DNA of 37,461 nt from a bacterium (GTDB taxonomy: Bacteria; Cyanobacteriota; Vampirovibrionia; Obscuribacterales; Obscuribacteraceae), in the NCBI GenBank assembly GCA_018062085.1, contig JAGOSY010000040.1, positions 1 through 37,461 on the forward strand, given 5' to 3'. The notes beneath the pieces are model-generated. The model did not search any database. It was not told where the DNA came from and saw only the letters and a program-made list of their open reading frames with translations. Shown here one piece after another: positions 24,799 through 33,448 of this stretch (its first letter is position 1; each line of letters starts with the position of its first letter). The position numbers and the translations under genes are program-made.

Positions 24799-25257
24799 CT
24801 ATTTCAGAGCGACCGGTCTAGCGGTGGTATCGATTGACTCAATGTCAGTAGCATTGCTACCAGAGCCACCTTTTAACTTTACGTCCATCTCAACAATGCC
24901 TTTCACTTCACCATCAAGAGTGCGAAGAACCATGCGATCATTGAAGGCCTCCGCACCGCTCTCGGTAGTTCTGGTGCGATTAATGCTGACATCACCAATC
25001 TCAGTAGTTATGCGCAGAGGCTGACCGTTAGGTGCTCTTTCTAGATCGCCATTGTCTTTGAGGACAGCTTCTGTCTGAGCTGGCGCGTAGCTTTGCATGA
25101 CATGACCATCAGCATTAGTACGTATTAGGCTAACATTGTGCAGATCAGTCTGCCCCATAACTAAGTGATCGTAATTGCTGCTCTTCAAAACAAATTGATC
25201 ACTCTCAATTTGAGTTTGCCCATCTTTGTGGTATTTTCTCAACGCTATTTTTATCAA
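24799..25257 (-). CDS. Protein of unknown function, beta-rich
   Basis: The protein is 152 residues. The first usable start is TTG at 25257, preceded by GGAAC. In-frame codons further upstream are eight CTT (Leu) codons and then a stop. Alternating strands (FVLKSSNYDHLVMG, VSLIRTNADGHVMQSYAP, LRITTEIGDVSINRTRTTESG, RMVLRTLDGEVKGIVEMDVKLKG) suggest a beta-sheet or lipocalin/heme-binding-like sandwich. No signal peptide is seen. It stands between convergent effector-like genes and the permease. No family recognised. Confidence 0.6.
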   Translation of the reverse strand: MIKIALRKYHKDGQTQIESDQFVLKSSNYDHLVMGQTDLHNVSLIRTNADGHVMQSYAPAQTEAVLKDNGDLERAPNGQPLRITTEIGDVSINRTRTTESGAEAFNDRMVLRTLDGEVKGIVEMDVKLKGGSGSNATDIESIDTTARPVALK

Positions 25258-25278
25258 GTTCCATTGATCGAGACCCCT

Positions 25279-25305
25279 AAGAAGAAGAAGAAGAAGAAGA
25301 AGAAA
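25279..25305. repeat. Trinucleotide repeat (AAG)8 with one degenerate unit
   Basis: Eight perfect AAG units followed by AAA, i.e. (CTT)n on the minus strand. It ends about 20 bases upstream of the TTG start at 25257. Such microsatellites change length by slippage. Because it lies between the start codon and any promoter, copy-number change would alter spacing, not reading frame. Confidence 0.9.
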
Positions 25306-25430
25306 CTATAGGCGTCAATTTAAACGCCAACAAGATGGAGCTTTGGCAATTGCTATGCGCACTCCATCAGCCAACTAATAGCATGGCGAAAGTGGCCAAG
25401 TTGTGGCTTTAGCTCACTAGTGTAGGACAC

Positions 25431-26789
25431 TTATTCCCTGGCCATTGCCGTGACGCATTCAACGGCTTTGGTGCTGCTCTCGCCAGCACTCCATATTCTC
25501 TTCAGGTGCTTCAATTCCATCATTCGCAAGGGCAGATAAATAATCAGTGTCAAAGCCCAGGCCTGAAGAGCAGGTATACCAATATTCAACCACTTAGTAC
25601 CAGGTACGACACCAGATGTAGCAATACCAAAAGCGGCTCCAATCGTCCAGGCAATTAAGGCAGACTTGCCGACAGGAAAAATGCCGGGGGCATTGTTCGC
25701 GCCCTTTACCACACTACTCTGAAAGATAAAACACTCTGCCATAATCAGAACTGAAGCGGTGGGAAGTATGGTGCAATTCAATCCACACATTGACTCAAGA
25801 GCACTGGTCGCTCCTGAAATTGAGAGAAACACTGAAAGCACACCGGCTAGAACAGCCAGACAAATAACCACACTGCGATGGCCTAACTTTGTGAATGTTT
25901 CAACACCATGAACAAACGCATATAAATTTGAGTCGTTGACGGCGAAATACTGCGCCCCGAGAAAAGACACGGCAATCCAGCCCATGCTGCCGAAGACAAG
26001 CCTATTTAGCATATCGGTAGCCGGGCCAGTCTCAAAAATCCCTGTCTTGCTGGCTACCAAGAAACCAACAAGAGGAAAAATAAATTCGCCTATCATTAAA
26101 GCAATAGCCAGAGTAATGGCAATTCCAGCGGCTTTGCCCCTGCCATTGCGCCAATAATCAGCCTCATTGCCCCAAATGGCAAAGCCCAAAATAAACTGGG
26201 TGATAATGCAAATGACGCTGGCCAACTCTACGCTTTCTTTACTCTTGCTCAACTGCTGTGGAATATCTGGTGCTACCTGAAGAAACAAATAGCAGATCCA
26301 CAAGATAACCACTGGAGCAGCGACAAAGCGAGCGAAATTAGCGACGCCTTTAAAGCCAAACAAATTATTGAAAGCCATAGCGAAACAAAAACCCAAGGCA
26401 AGCGCTGGCAAGAACTGCTGAATTCTAAAAATACCCGCCACCGCATCAGCCAGAAGCAAGGCACAAACTGAGTACCAACCCAGATATAAGAAAATGAGAG
26501 CAGCCGTCAATATTTTTGAAAACGCCGGAGGAAATAGTTTGTGACAAAGCATTTTGAATGACAAGCCGGTTTTAACAGCTAAAAGACATACCGGCACGGA
26601 ATATAGCAGTAAGACCACAATTGCTATAAGCAATGACAGCAGAACTTGCTTTAATGAGAAGCCGCGCTTGCACCAGTCAAAACCAATTAGCACAGCTGGA
26701 AACGACGCCACCATGGTTACCCATAGCAAGCCCATGGTAGGTAGGCCGTATCTTTGAGACAACGGAACCCCACTATCTGTATGCGCCAT
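25431..26789 (-). CDS. NCS1-type nucleobase/cation permease
   Basis: Inner-membrane transporter, 452 residues with about 12 spans. The N-terminus has the family-like sequence YGLPTMGLLWVTMVASFPAVLIG. The helix with FGFKGVANFARFVAAPVVILW and the loop NEADYWRNGRGKA resemble cytosine/purine permeases such as CodB, which take up nucleobases or related compounds with Na+ or H+. GGAGG lies just upstream of the ATG at 26789. A perfect palindrome sits 25 bases upstream, likely overlapping its promoter. Neighbouring genes give no substrate clue. The substrate is unknown. Confidence 0.82.
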   Translation of the reverse strand: MAHTDSGVPLSQRYGLPTMGLLWVTMVASFPAVLIGFDWCKRGFSLKQVLLSLLIAIVVLLLYSVPVCLLAVKTGLSFKMLCHKLFPPAFSKILTAALIFLYLGWYSVCALLLADAVAGIFRIQQFLPALALGFCFAMAFNNLFGFKGVANFARFVAAPVVILWICYLFLQVAPDIPQQLSKSKESVELASVICIITQFILGFAIWGNEADYWRNGRGKAAGIAITLAIALMIGEFIFPLVGFLVASKTGIFETGPATDMLNRLVFGSMGWIAVSFLGAQYFAVNDSNLYAFVHGVETFTKLGHRSVVICLAVLAGVLSVFLSISGATSALESMCGLNCTILPTASVLIMAECFIFQSSVVKGANNAPGIFPVGKSALIAWTIGAAFGIATSGVVPGTKWLNIGIPALQAWALTLIIYLPLRMMELKHLKRIWSAGESSTKAVECVTAMARE

Positions 26790-26813
26790 ACAAGACTATC
26801 CTCCAGCTAGATC

Positions 26814-26829
26814 ACAGAATAGATTCTGT
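26814..26829 (-). promoter_or_regulatory. Palindromic operator candidate overlapping a -10 box
   Basis: ACAGAATAGATTCTGT is a perfect inverted repeat with a 2-base centre. On the minus strand it covers TATTCT (26816-26821), which has TTGTAA (26838-26843) 16 bases upstream. Both match four of six consensus bases. The site sits just before the ribosome binding site of the NCS1 permease, so a dimeric regulator binding here would block transcription. Confidence 0.5.
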
Positions 26830-26905
26830 TCTTCTACTTACAAAGTTAGTCTCATCTGATGGCGAACCTGTGACAGTGCCGAGGGGAATATACGCACAAT
26901 TGGAA

Positions 26906-27493
26906 TCAGTGGATGCTATCGGCTCTCGTTTCGTTATTATTGCCCAAGACTGACAAACTAGGCAGTTTAGTGCCAGCTTTCCAGGTAACAGTATTGTTGT
27001 TGCCTGTAATTGAAATCGCTGCAACGTTCTCGCAGATAACCTCATTATTATTACCGGTAACAGAAAGCACACGGCAATTGCCATTGAGCCTAATTGTGCA
27101 ATTATTGCTGAAAATAGTACAGCTATCGCCGTTACACACATAGGTAGCTTCTAAGTTGTTGGCCGAAACCATAATGTTTTTACCAGTCGCTAAGTTGCCG
27201 GGAATCACAGTAGTGTTTACCTTCGTCTGGTTTATCACCGGCGTTCTATTAGCACCCAAGTTTTTTTTTGAAACTTGAGTAACTGTTTTAGTAGTTTTGA
27301 GATTGGCATGACCAACTCTCGCATTGGTGGCTGGGATTTTCACAGTGTTATTTCCAGACTGTAAGAAGACACCATTTGGTCCGACTTTAACAGTGTTGCC
27401 ATCGCCAGTGCTAAGCTCGATTTGCGCTAAAGTAGGAGATGCTACAACCAGCAGGACAACTAGAGACAACAGTAAAGAACTGCATGACTTCAT
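26906..27493 (-). CDS. Secreted beta-repeat protein, DUF3060-like
   Basis: The protein is 195 residues from ATG at 27493, preceded by GGAGGTGAG. The frame is open 14 codons further upstream, but that start lacks a ribosome binding site. Residues 1-23 are a signal peptide ending in TLA, with cleavage before Gln24. The C-terminal third carries three GNNN turns (147-150, 164-167, 184-187), each in a short strand-turn-strand unit, as in DUF3060 proteins with a beta-helix character. Three Cys near 120-140 may form disulfides in the envelope. It lies upstream of, and in the same direction as, the permease gene. Molecular function unknown. Confidence 0.75.
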   Translation of the reverse strand: MKSCSSLLLSLVVLLVVASPTLAQIELSTGDGNTVKVGPNGVFLQSGNNTVKIPATNARVGHANLKTTKTVTQVSKKNLGANRTPVINQTKVNTTVIPGNLATGKNIMVSANNLEATYVCNGDSCTIFSNNCTIRLNGNCRVLSVTGNNNEVICENVAAISITGNNNTVTWKAGTKLPSLSVLGNNNETRADSIH

Positions 27494-27739
27494 ACTCACC
27501 TCCAAACAGCAAAAACACCTCGTGAGTTTAGCCAAAGTACAAACACATGTCTAGCTCCAGAGCGGCCACAAAATTGACACAGAAGACAGCTTAAAGTGTT
27601 CTCTAAGCCATAAAACAGAGAACGGCACGATGAAAATATGCAAAAACTTGTGGTAGTCAAAGACACTGCTTCAGCAAGTTTGCCGCGACAAGTTGTGATC
27701 TGCCAAAGCTCTTTCACTTCATGATGAGAATACTTAACC

Positions 27740-28588
27740 ATGCCTTTTGGCCAAACTAGTGAACAAGCTAAAACGACACCAGAAGAAAGTCTATCGACAC
27801 TTAGGCGAGCTGAAGACAACGCCGCAATGACCAATATCGCCCAAGAAAACTGGGCTGTGCAAAAGGTCAAAGAGACCTACCGGTCAAGCAAGGAACTCTT
27901 GCCCATGCCTGAGCAATACAAAGACGTGGCGATGATCTCTATCGGCGTAGTTGCCGGAGTAGCAGCCTGCAAACCATTGCTGAGCAAAGCCCTAGCCAAT
28001 GGCGCAGAAATAGCAACACGGGCTGAAGGGGTAATGATCGTGCCTCTCACCCATGAGAATCTACCTGCGGCTATCAAAGCAGGCAAAGACGGATTTCGTT
28101 ACGGCTGGCCAATTCTCAATCCAGCAAAAGACTTTCGCGCCTCGCTCGAATCAACAAAATCTAATCTGCCACTTTCAATGAATCCCAAAGTAGAGAGTAA
28201 CTCCAAATACTGGCTAGCTGTAGACAAGAATGGCAATGTGCTAGGCACCACCGGCCTCTATGAATCTGGCAAAGATGCCAGCGAAGCCGCCTGGCTGGGC
28301 TGGATGTCAGTGCGCAGCGCTTATAGAGGTCAGGGAATTGGCAAACTGTTGGTTGAACATTCAATAGAACAAGCAAAATTAGATGGCAAACAATATTTAA
28401 GGCTCTACACAAGCAACGCTCGCGGAGAGCACACGGCGCAAAGTTTATACGAAAAACATGGACTAAAAATTGTTGGTAGCGAACCGCACCCTATACCACG
28501 AGTTGTCCAGCGCATATTCGGAGAGAAAAAGCCGTTGCAAATACTCTACAGAGAACTGGAACTCAAGCCAAACGGTCATCACATCTAG
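27740..28588 (+). CDS. GNAT N-acetyltransferase with N-terminal membrane-like segment
   Basis: The protein is 282 residues. A polar 60-residue start precedes a hydrophobic segment (63-78, VAMISIGVVAGVAACKPLL). The GNAT fold spans about 97-272. Motif A is intact (VRSAYRGQGIGKLLVEHSIEQA, with R196-G-Q-G-I-G201 binding the acetyl-CoA pyrophosphate), followed by LRLYTSNARGEHTAQSLYEKHGLKIVG, the usual beta5/alpha4 end of the fold. It would transfer an acyl group to an amine. It is divergent from the DUF3060-like gene and precedes a second GNAT-like protein. The acceptor is unknown. Confidence 0.88.
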   Translation: MPFGQTSEQAKTTPEESLSTLRRAEDNAAMTNIAQENWAVQKVKETYRSSKELLPMPEQYKDVAMISIGVVAGVAACKPLLSKALANGAEIATRAEGVMIVPLTHENLPAAIKAGKDGFRYGWPILNPAKDFRASLESTKSNLPLSMNPKVESNSKYWLAVDKNGNVLGTTGLYESGKDASEAAWLGWMSVRSAYRGQGIGKLLVEHSIEQAKLDGKQYLRLYTSNARGEHTAQSLYEKHGLKIVGSEPHPIPRVVQRIFGEKKPLQILYRELELKPNGHHI

Positions 28589-28764
28589 TTGAAAAAGTTA
28601 AGCATCAGCATACTCAACAAGAAACCTAGTATTGATGTCTCATTATCATGACCTCTCTACGTAATCTCCCCCACTAACTGACACAGATCTGCCACTGCTG
28701 CTCATTAGACTGCAATTATGCGATGCAGAGATGCAGTATAAGAACCAAGCGAGAGGTTATGCCA

Positions 28765-30393
28765 ATGCCAATTTCACAAGAAGTGATTGTTGAAGCCGAT
28801 CAGAGCGCCGACAAACCACACTTAAACATGAACGGCACTGACAATAACTCTGCACTAGCATCAGGCATCTGGAAAGATCTACAAAACGAGCAGACAGACA
28901 AGAGCACTAGCACCGCAGCAAAGAGTTCTACCGAATCTGACGCCATTGAAATGAACGGTACTTTCGGCAAAGCTGAGCGCATCGCCATCGTTGCCGGCAA
29001 AGGCCTTCTAGAAACACCCCAGGGTATGGTTGACATCGTCGAGGAGCAAGGTGTTATTGGTCTGTGCACCACCGCGGTCGAGTCAACAGCCGTCGGTTAT
29101 GGGCTACAAACGATGCTAACCAAAGCGGCTCCAGTAGCTAAGATTGCCACACTGACACTGGGTGCTTCGTTCTTAGCCAAAACAATACCAGAATTTCACA
29201 GCGCTTTCGACCAAGGTCTGAAGGCCAAAAACTGGAACGAACTGGACAAAGCTTCGGCCACTTTCGGCGAAGCAACAGGCTCTTTGGCAGTCGATACAAT
29301 TATTGGTTTTGCTGGTTACAAAGCTGGCGCCGGTTATGCCAATCACAGGCAGTTAAAGCACGAAGCTGCCAGCCTCAACGAAGCTTCTGCGAAGGCAACT
29401 GAAGCCACAGAAACAGCAGCAACAATAGAGCCTCTCAAGCCAATTGCCGAGGTATCTAATGCAGCTGAAGCGACTGAAGTAACCCAAGCAACAGAAGTCG
29501 CCAAAGTGACAGATGCTGAAGCCATCGTAAAAAAAGTGGTATCACCAGAAGATACAATAAGCATGAGGGAACTAGCCGAACGCAACGATCCAAAATTTGA
29601 ACAAATTCTCAATGAATATTACCCAAAATTAGAAAAAGCATTTCCTGATGCTTCTGAAATTGAGTCGGCTCAGACCTACAGAGACTATCTACACGACCCC
29701 GATTTTGCCTGGGACATGAATGTACTGCGTGACAAAAGTGGCAATGTACTGGGCGGTATTCAATCACAAGTAGTGGAAGTTGGTGGCTCCGTCATCAATA
29801 AAGCCGTATGGGCTGAGCACATCTGGCTAGACCCAGAAGCTCGCACATTCAGCAACTTCCAAACTCTACTTAAAATTGGCGAAGAACGCGCATCCAAAAC
29901 AGGCAGCGACATTGTTTTCATGGAATTCAACGATCGGGCAAAAATGACCTGGCAACAGCAACTAGACGACGCAGAAGCTGGTCTCAGCCCAGAAGCGAGA
30001 GAACGCATTTGGGGCAGAGTCGGCCTGTATGTTCTAGGTGACAAAAGTAACCACTTGGCTCCATACTCACAACCAGCCATGGGGGATGGTGCGCCAGTGA
30101 ACTACCTTTCAATTGGTGTAGCGCCACTGAAGAGCAAAACTCTAGATGGTCAGACTATGCCCACCGAAGACTATTTAAAGCTGATCCAAGCAGCCCATGC
30201 CACTATACCTGATGTCAATTTGGCGACAGATCCTACGGTTGTAAACTACACAGGCGCCTTAAATCAATTGATTGCCAATGGCGAAACCACATTGGCGTAT
30301 GCCCGCCTCAAAGATACTCATGTGGCCCGCCTAATTCAAGAGCGCTTTATAGGTGGCATATCACAACCAAAAGCAAGTGAGGCAACACAATGA
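28765..30393 (+). CDS. Large modular protein with GNAT-like C-terminal domain
   Basis: The protein is 542 residues from ATG at 28765, which is 8 bases after GAGAGG. The ATG at 28759 is too close and the frame start at 28723 lacks a site. Parts: a polar Ser/Thr/Asp-rich N-terminus (1-65), Ala/Gly-rich helices (66-195), a low-complexity Ala/Glu/Thr linker (200-255), and a folded region (262-540). In the latter, LRDKSGNVLGGIQSQVVEV, VWAEHIWLDPEAR and TGSDIVFMEFND give the strand order of a GNAT fold. The typical R/Q-x-x-G-x-G/A loop is not clear, so the assignment is tentative. Its stop overlaps the next start by 4 bases. Confidence 0.65.
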   Translation: MPISQEVIVEADQSADKPHLNMNGTDNNSALASGIWKDLQNEQTDKSTSTAAKSSTESDAIEMNGTFGKAERIAIVAGKGLLETPQGMVDIVEEQGVIGLCTTAVESTAVGYGLQTMLTKAAPVAKIATLTLGASFLAKTIPEFHSAFDQGLKAKNWNELDKASATFGEATGSLAVDTIIGFAGYKAGAGYANHRQLKHEAASLNEASAKATEATETAATIEPLKPIAEVSNAAEATEVTQATEVAKVTDAEAIVKKVVSPEDTISMRELAERNDPKFEQILNEYYPKLEKAFPDASEIESAQTYRDYLHDPDFAWDMNVLRDKSGNVLGGIQSQVVEVGGSVINKAVWAEHIWLDPEARTFSNFQTLLKIGEERASKTGSDIVFMEFNDRAKMTWQQQLDDAEAGLSPEARERIWGRVGLYVLGDKSNHLAPYSQPAMGDGAPVNYLSIGVAPLKSKTLDGQTMPTEDYLKLIQAAHATIPDVNLATDPTVVNYTGALNQLIANGETTLAYARLKDTHVARLIQERFIGGISQPKASEATQ

Positions 30394-30752
30394 CCGACTT
30401 CAATGCCCTTTTTAGACCTGAAACCGAAGCCGAGAAACAAGCTGCATCAACGCATGATGAGAACAGAGAAACAAGCAAAGCGCTCTACAACTCTTTAAAC
30501 AGAGGCGACTACATCTCGGCAGGAAAAATCTTGCAAGAAGCAGGCGCGTGCCAGTGGGATAAGCTATTGAGAGACTCCGCCACTAGCAGCTTAAGCCTGA
30601 AACCCTATGAAACGCACTACTTGATGGACAAAGATAAAACCAGTGTCGAGATAATCGAAAAGATTTGGAGCCGCCGCGATGGTGTACCAACTGTCTATGT
30701 ACCTCGCCTGACAGTAACAGACGACAGCTGTAATGAAGCCGTGAAGAAATAA
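30390..30752 (+). CDS. Small soluble protein translationally coupled to the GNAT-like protein
   Basis: The protein is 120 residues. Its ATG overlaps the TGA of the upstream gene (ATGA), so both are translated from one mRNA in step. It is charged and helical in the first half (ETEAEKQAASTHDENRETSKALYNSLNRGDY) with a short strand-rich end. The tight coupling suggests a stoichiometric partner, chaperone or inhibitor of the upstream protein. No family recognised. It converges with the response-regulator gene over a 19-base gap. Confidence 0.7.
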   Translation: MTDFNALFRPETEAEKQAASTHDENRETSKALYNSLNRGDYISAGKILQEAGACQWDKLLRDSATSSLSLKPYETHYLMDKDKTSVEIIEKIWSRRDGVPTVYVPRLTVTDDSCNEAVKK

Positions 30753-30771
30753 GCTTGGTTACACGGCAAGC
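30753..30771. other. Convergent gap with short hairpin
   Basis: GCTTG and CAAGC flank a 9-base loop and fill the gap between the two stop codons. No T-run is present on either side. It may mark the transcript ends, but it is weak as a terminator. Confidence 0.3.
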
Positions 30772-31455
30772 CTAGGTCAAGCGGCGCAGTCGATAGCCAA
30801 CCCGAGGAATATTCTCAATAAACGATTGAGCATCACTGTCGCCGACATCAAGCTTTTGCCGCAGGCGCTTTATTGAAGTACGCAGGGCATCAGATGTTGC
30901 TTCAGCGTCAGAACCCCAGATTCTTTGCAAAAGAGCTTCAGAACTAAAGACTTCATCTAAATGGCGCATCATAAATTCGAGCAATTCAAAATCGCGCGGC
31001 AGCAAGTGAATCTCTACACCACCCTTAGTGATTCGGCGCTTTACCACATCAAGCTCGAGATAACCGTTGATAATGACATTAGTGACTACTGCTTGTGGCC
31101 GCCGAAGAAGAGCCCGCAAGCGCGCTGACAATTCTTTGAGATTAAATGGCTTAGTCAGATAATCATCAACCCCAGAATCGAAACCCTCGACTTTTTCTGT
31201 AATTTGGCTCTTTGCCGTGAGCATGATCACCGGAGCCACTCCACCAGCGGCTCTGTATCGACCGCACATCGCTGGCCCTGAAAGCCCCGGTAAATTCCAG
31301 TCTAAAATAACCACATCGTAGTTGTATTGACGCAAAAATTCCCAGCCGGTAAGACCATCGTGAGCTACCTCAACCGTATAGCCATCGGCCGTGAGCCACT
31401 CATTGACAACAGCTGACAAGTCTTTGTCATCTTCTACGAAGAGGATTTGGGGCAT
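30772..31455 (-). CDS. OmpR/PhoB-family response regulator
   Basis: Two-component transcription regulator of 227 residues. Receiver domain (about 1-120): acidic pocket Glu8-Asp9-Asp10, phosphoacceptor Asp52 in VVILDWNLPG, Thr80 in MLTAK, and Lys102 in TKPF. The winged-helix DNA-binding domain follows (about 125-226), with the family end RTSIKRLRQKLD ... IENIPRVGYRLRR. AAGGAAG lies before the ATG at 31455. It is divergent from a histidine kinase gene whose start is 142 bases away, so the pair probably forms one signalling system and the shared gap may hold its autoregulatory site. Confidence 0.95.
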   Translation of the reverse strand: MPQILFVEDDKDLSAVVNEWLTADGYTVEVAHDGLTGWEFLRQYNYDVVILDWNLPGLSGPAMCGRYRAAGGVAPVIMLTAKSQITEKVEGFDSGVDDYLTKPFNLKELSARLRALLRRPQAVVTNVIINGYLELDVVKRRITKGGVEIHLLPRDFELLEFMMRHLDEVFSSEALLQRIWGSDAEATSDALRTSIKRLRQKLDVGDSDAQSFIENIPRVGYRLRRLT

Positions 31456-31597
31456 TGCGCTTCCTTGACACCGTTACTAGTATTGTTTTGCTTGTACAAA
31501 TTTAAGCGAGTGTATCATGCCAATAGGCTGGTGATAATAGTGGGTTTAAGGAAAGCAGTTAGGGGGATATTGCAGGCATGATAACAAGTGGGCAGCA

Positions 31598-33448
31598 ATG
31601 CGGCTTTCTCTAGCAGCCAAAGGTTTAATTCTAGTCTCCATCCCCCTTTTGTTCGAAGTGGGCGTGGTGGCCGTGCTCGTCAACCTGCAAAAGCAGGCGG
31701 AGACCGAAACGGCCAACTCTCAGCGCTCAAGAAAGGTAGCTGCCGGCATTAGCCGCTTGTCAGCCGAACTATTTGACCTCTGGCAGAATGTTGTGCCCAA
31801 ATTGAAGAAACAATGGGCCACCACAGGCAATTTTGACCAAAGTTACAAAAACGCAATTGACAAGCTCAATGCCGAATACACTGAATTAGAAAGCTTATGC
31901 GCAGATCAACCAGAAATTCAGAGCAGGCTTAAGCAGTCACGCCTTCTTCTAACCAACGCCCAAAAAATTCTCGACCATGCAGCAGCCTCGATGGAAAGCG
32001 GCTTTGGACCAGCCATGGACAAAGAAGATATTGCAGTTTTGCGAAACATGCCCGCCACCATTCGTCAATTAGGCGAGAAAAACCAGGAATTAGAAGCCAT
32101 CTATAGGCGCGATTGGGCTGATCGAAGCCCTAATCGCCACTCTGAATTGCGCGAACAAACCCTTGCCGTAGCAGCAATTGCTGCTGTATTTAACGTCGTC
32201 CTCAGTATCGCCTTAGCAATTTTTTTGCTGAAAGACGTCACTGGCAGGCTGCAAATTCTTAAAGACAACGCTGCCAGACTGGCTGCTGGCATGCAGTTAC
32301 GCGCCCCCTTACAAGGCAACGACGAAATCGCCGAAGCCGACCGCGTCTTTCGCAAGATGGCGCGAGCCCTAACTGATTTAAGCCACAAAGAACGGGCGGT
32401 AATCGAAAATGCTCTAGATACAATCTGCGCCATCGATAAAGACGGTCGTTTTCTTAGCGTCAATCCAGCGAGCTTTGGCCTATTTGGCCTTGAACCAGAT
32501 GAGTTAATTGGCTCTCGACTGGTAGATGTAATTGCCGAAAGTAGCAGAGAAGACATTCTCGCCTGGACGGCCAGCCTAAGAAACAACACTGGCGAGCAAG
32601 AACGCGAATTTTTAGTACGTCGCCGCAATAGCCAAAACGGCAATAGCTTTGTCGATACACTTTGGTCGGGACACTGGTCTGAAGTTGAACGCTCTCTCTT
32701 CTTTGTCGTACACGATATGACTGATCGCAAAGAGCTAGAGCGCGCCAGGCAAGAACTGGTTGCTATGTTTACTCATGATTTGCGCCTACCACTAAGTACT
32801 ATTCAGGGAACCCTTGAAATGGCAGATGCTGGCCTGCTAGGCCAATTAAATGAACGCGGCGAGAGGCTGATAAAAGCAGCAGAGCGCAACGGCGTCAGAA
32901 TGATTGGGCTGATTAACGACTTGCTTGATATCGAAAAAATCAAATCAGGAACTATGACACTAACTAGCGAGATAGTTGGGCTGCAAGATGTATTTAACGA
33001 CGTCAAAGCCAACGTAGCGGCCCTAACCGAAGAAGGCCACATCTATTTTGAATGCCCACCAACCAAACTGACAGTGGTGGCAGACAAGGAAAAACTAAAC
33101 CGCGTGATTTTCAATCTTGTTTCCAATGCCATCAAATTCTCCCCACCACAAAGTCGCCTGATTCTGGCAGCATGTATTAGCACCAACCCATCAGAAAAAA
33201 AAGAATCAGGAAAAGAATTTGTCGAAATAACAGTAAGCGATCAGGGCCCCGGCATTCCACCAGATATGGTATCAACTATTTTTGAGCGCTTTCAACAAGT
33301 GTCAGACTCTACACACAACAGCAAAGGCGGAACAGGGCTTGGACTCACCATTTGCAAAGAAATAGTCAATATGCACGGCGGCAAAATCTGGGTCACTAAC
33401 GGCAAAGAGAAAGGCAGTGTATTTCACTTTACGCTCCCTTGTGCTTGA
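31598..33448 (+). CDS. Membrane sensor histidine kinase (HAMP-PAS-HisKA-HATPase)
   Basis: The protein is 616 residues. Two spans (about 8-28 and 188-212) bracket an extracytoplasmic helical sensor of ~155 residues. HAMP (about 212-262) and PAS (about 265-375, with the end FFVVHDMTDRKELE) follow. HisKA has the phosphoacceptor His393 in FTHDLRLPLS. The ATPase domain has the N box (NLVSNAIKFSPP), DQGPGIP, and the GTGLGLTICKEIV G2 region. All core motifs are intact. The sensor type resembles CHASE3-like helical bundles. Its likely partner is the divergent OmpR-type regulator. The stimulus is unknown. Confidence 0.95.
   Translation: MRLSLAAKGLILVSIPLLFEVGVVAVLVNLQKQAETETANSQRSRKVAAGISRLSAELFDLWQNVVPKLKKQWATTGNFDQSYKNAIDKLNAEYTELESLCADQPEIQSRLKQSRLLLTNAQKILDHAAASMESGFGPAMDKEDIAVLRNMPATIRQLGEKNQELEAIYRRDWADRSPNRHSELREQTLAVAAIAAVFNVVLSIALAIFLLKDVTGRLQILKDNAARLAAGMQLRAPLQGNDEIAEADRVFRKMARALTDLSHKERAVIENALDTICAIDKDGRFLSVNPASFGLFGLEPDELIGSRLVDVIAESSREDILAWTASLRNNTGEQEREFLVRRRNSQNGNSFVDTLWSGHWSEVERSLFFVVHDMTDRKELERARQELVAMFTHDLRLPLSTIQGTLEMADAGLLGQLNERGERLIKAAERNGVRMIGLINDLLDIEKIKSGTMTLTSEIVGLQDVFNDVKANVAALTEEGHIYFECPPTKLTVVADKEKLNRVIFNLVSNAIKFSPPQSRLILAACISTNPSEKKESGKEFVEITVSDQGPGIPPDMVSTIFERFQQVSDSTHNSKGGTGLGLTICKEIVNMHGGKIWVTNGKEKGSVFHFTLPCA

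Noticed and set aside
27574..27602. TTGACA at 27574 as a -35 box for the GNAT gene
   Set aside because: No -10-like sequence lies 16-18 bases downstream.
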